DNA of 64,000 nt. Origin: Shewanella yunxiaonensis (GTDB lineage Bacteria; Pseudomonadota; Gammaproteobacteria; Enterobacterales; Shewanellaceae). Shown piece by piece: positions 63,885 through 64,000 of the stretch (its first letter is position 1; every line of letters begins with the position of its first letter). The notes under the pieces were generated by a model, which saw only the letters and a program-made list of their open reading frames with translations, had not been told where the DNA came from and did no database searches. The translations under genes were made by a program, and so were the position numbers. The DNA lies in assembly GCF_018223345.1 (NCBI RefSeq), contig NZ_CP073587.1:3222001-3286000 (forward strand). Reading direction: 5' to 3'.

Positions 63885-64000
63885 GTGCAGTCTCCTTCCA
63901 GCAGCCAAGCCTCTCTTTTACCTTAACGGTGACACCCACAGCTTGTCACTCTCAGCCCTCCGTCAGCCTCTGGCTAACTTGCTAGTATTCATTTTAGATC

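Overview
The window looks like chromosomal DNA of a Shewanella-type marine or facultatively anaerobic gammaproteobacterium. The clues are a complete Na+-translocating NADH:quinone reductase operon (nqrA-F), a periplasmic nitrate reductase set napDAB with no napC beside it, the block groL-groS / fxsA-cutA-dsbD, a selenocysteine locus (fdhD, selA, selB, selC), a secreted DPP-IV and moderate GC content. The genus is an inference from gene content and order. No rRNA operon, prophage, insertion sequence or CRISPR array was seen. The only RNA gene recognised is tRNA-Sec.

Layout. 1-2.4 kb: a DabB-like proton-channel subunit gene divergent from a LysR regulator gene. 2.5-3.0 kb: a small lipoprotein. 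3.2-13.9 kb: a MocR-type regulator divergent from a compact six-gene operon (TonB-dependent receptor, SbmA/YddA-like peptide ABC transporter, thioredoxin-fusion protein, TldE-like and TldD-like proteases, pyroglutamyl peptidase). This operon is the most interesting part of the window. It reads as a complete route for importing one modified peptide across both membranes, reducing it and degrading it. 14-20.7 kb: groESL with a sigma-32 promoter, a MATE exporter, fxsA, cutA and dsbD. 20.8-25.6 kb: a Kef-type antiporter, galK, galM and two conserved hypothetical genes. 25.9-31.5 kb: a quinone oxidoreductase and the formate dehydrogenase/selenocysteine accessory genes. Here selC lies antisense inside the 3' end of the selB frame. 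31.8-37.5 kb: DPP-IV and a marR-emrA-emrB efflux operon with a perfect palindromic operator. 37.7-42.7 kb: a YegD-type Hsp70, a secreted 2H phosphoesterase-like protein and a large M14 carboxypeptidase.

42.8-45.5 kb is an AT-richer island of small minus-strand genes. At least its left half is an integrase-less integron cassette array: two long hairpin attC sites and one shorter attC-like site alternate with tiny genes. 45.6-51.2 kb: a metallophosphoesterase and a sigma-54-controlled sugar-acid locus (KdgT-like permease, split UxaA-type dehydratase, PrpR-N-type activator). 51.2-57.0 kb: nqrABCDEF. 57.5-60.8 kb: napDAB with a NarP-type site upstream and two perfect hairpins between napA and napB. 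60.9-63.9 kb: a methyltransferase, a sulfotransferase and an HDOD response regulator.

Functional themes are envelope and anaerobic energy metabolism (Nqr, Nap, Fdh accessory genes), protein folding and redox (GroESL, DsbD, YegD), and a heavy load of peptide-processing enzymes (TldD/E, Pcp, DPP-IV, M14).
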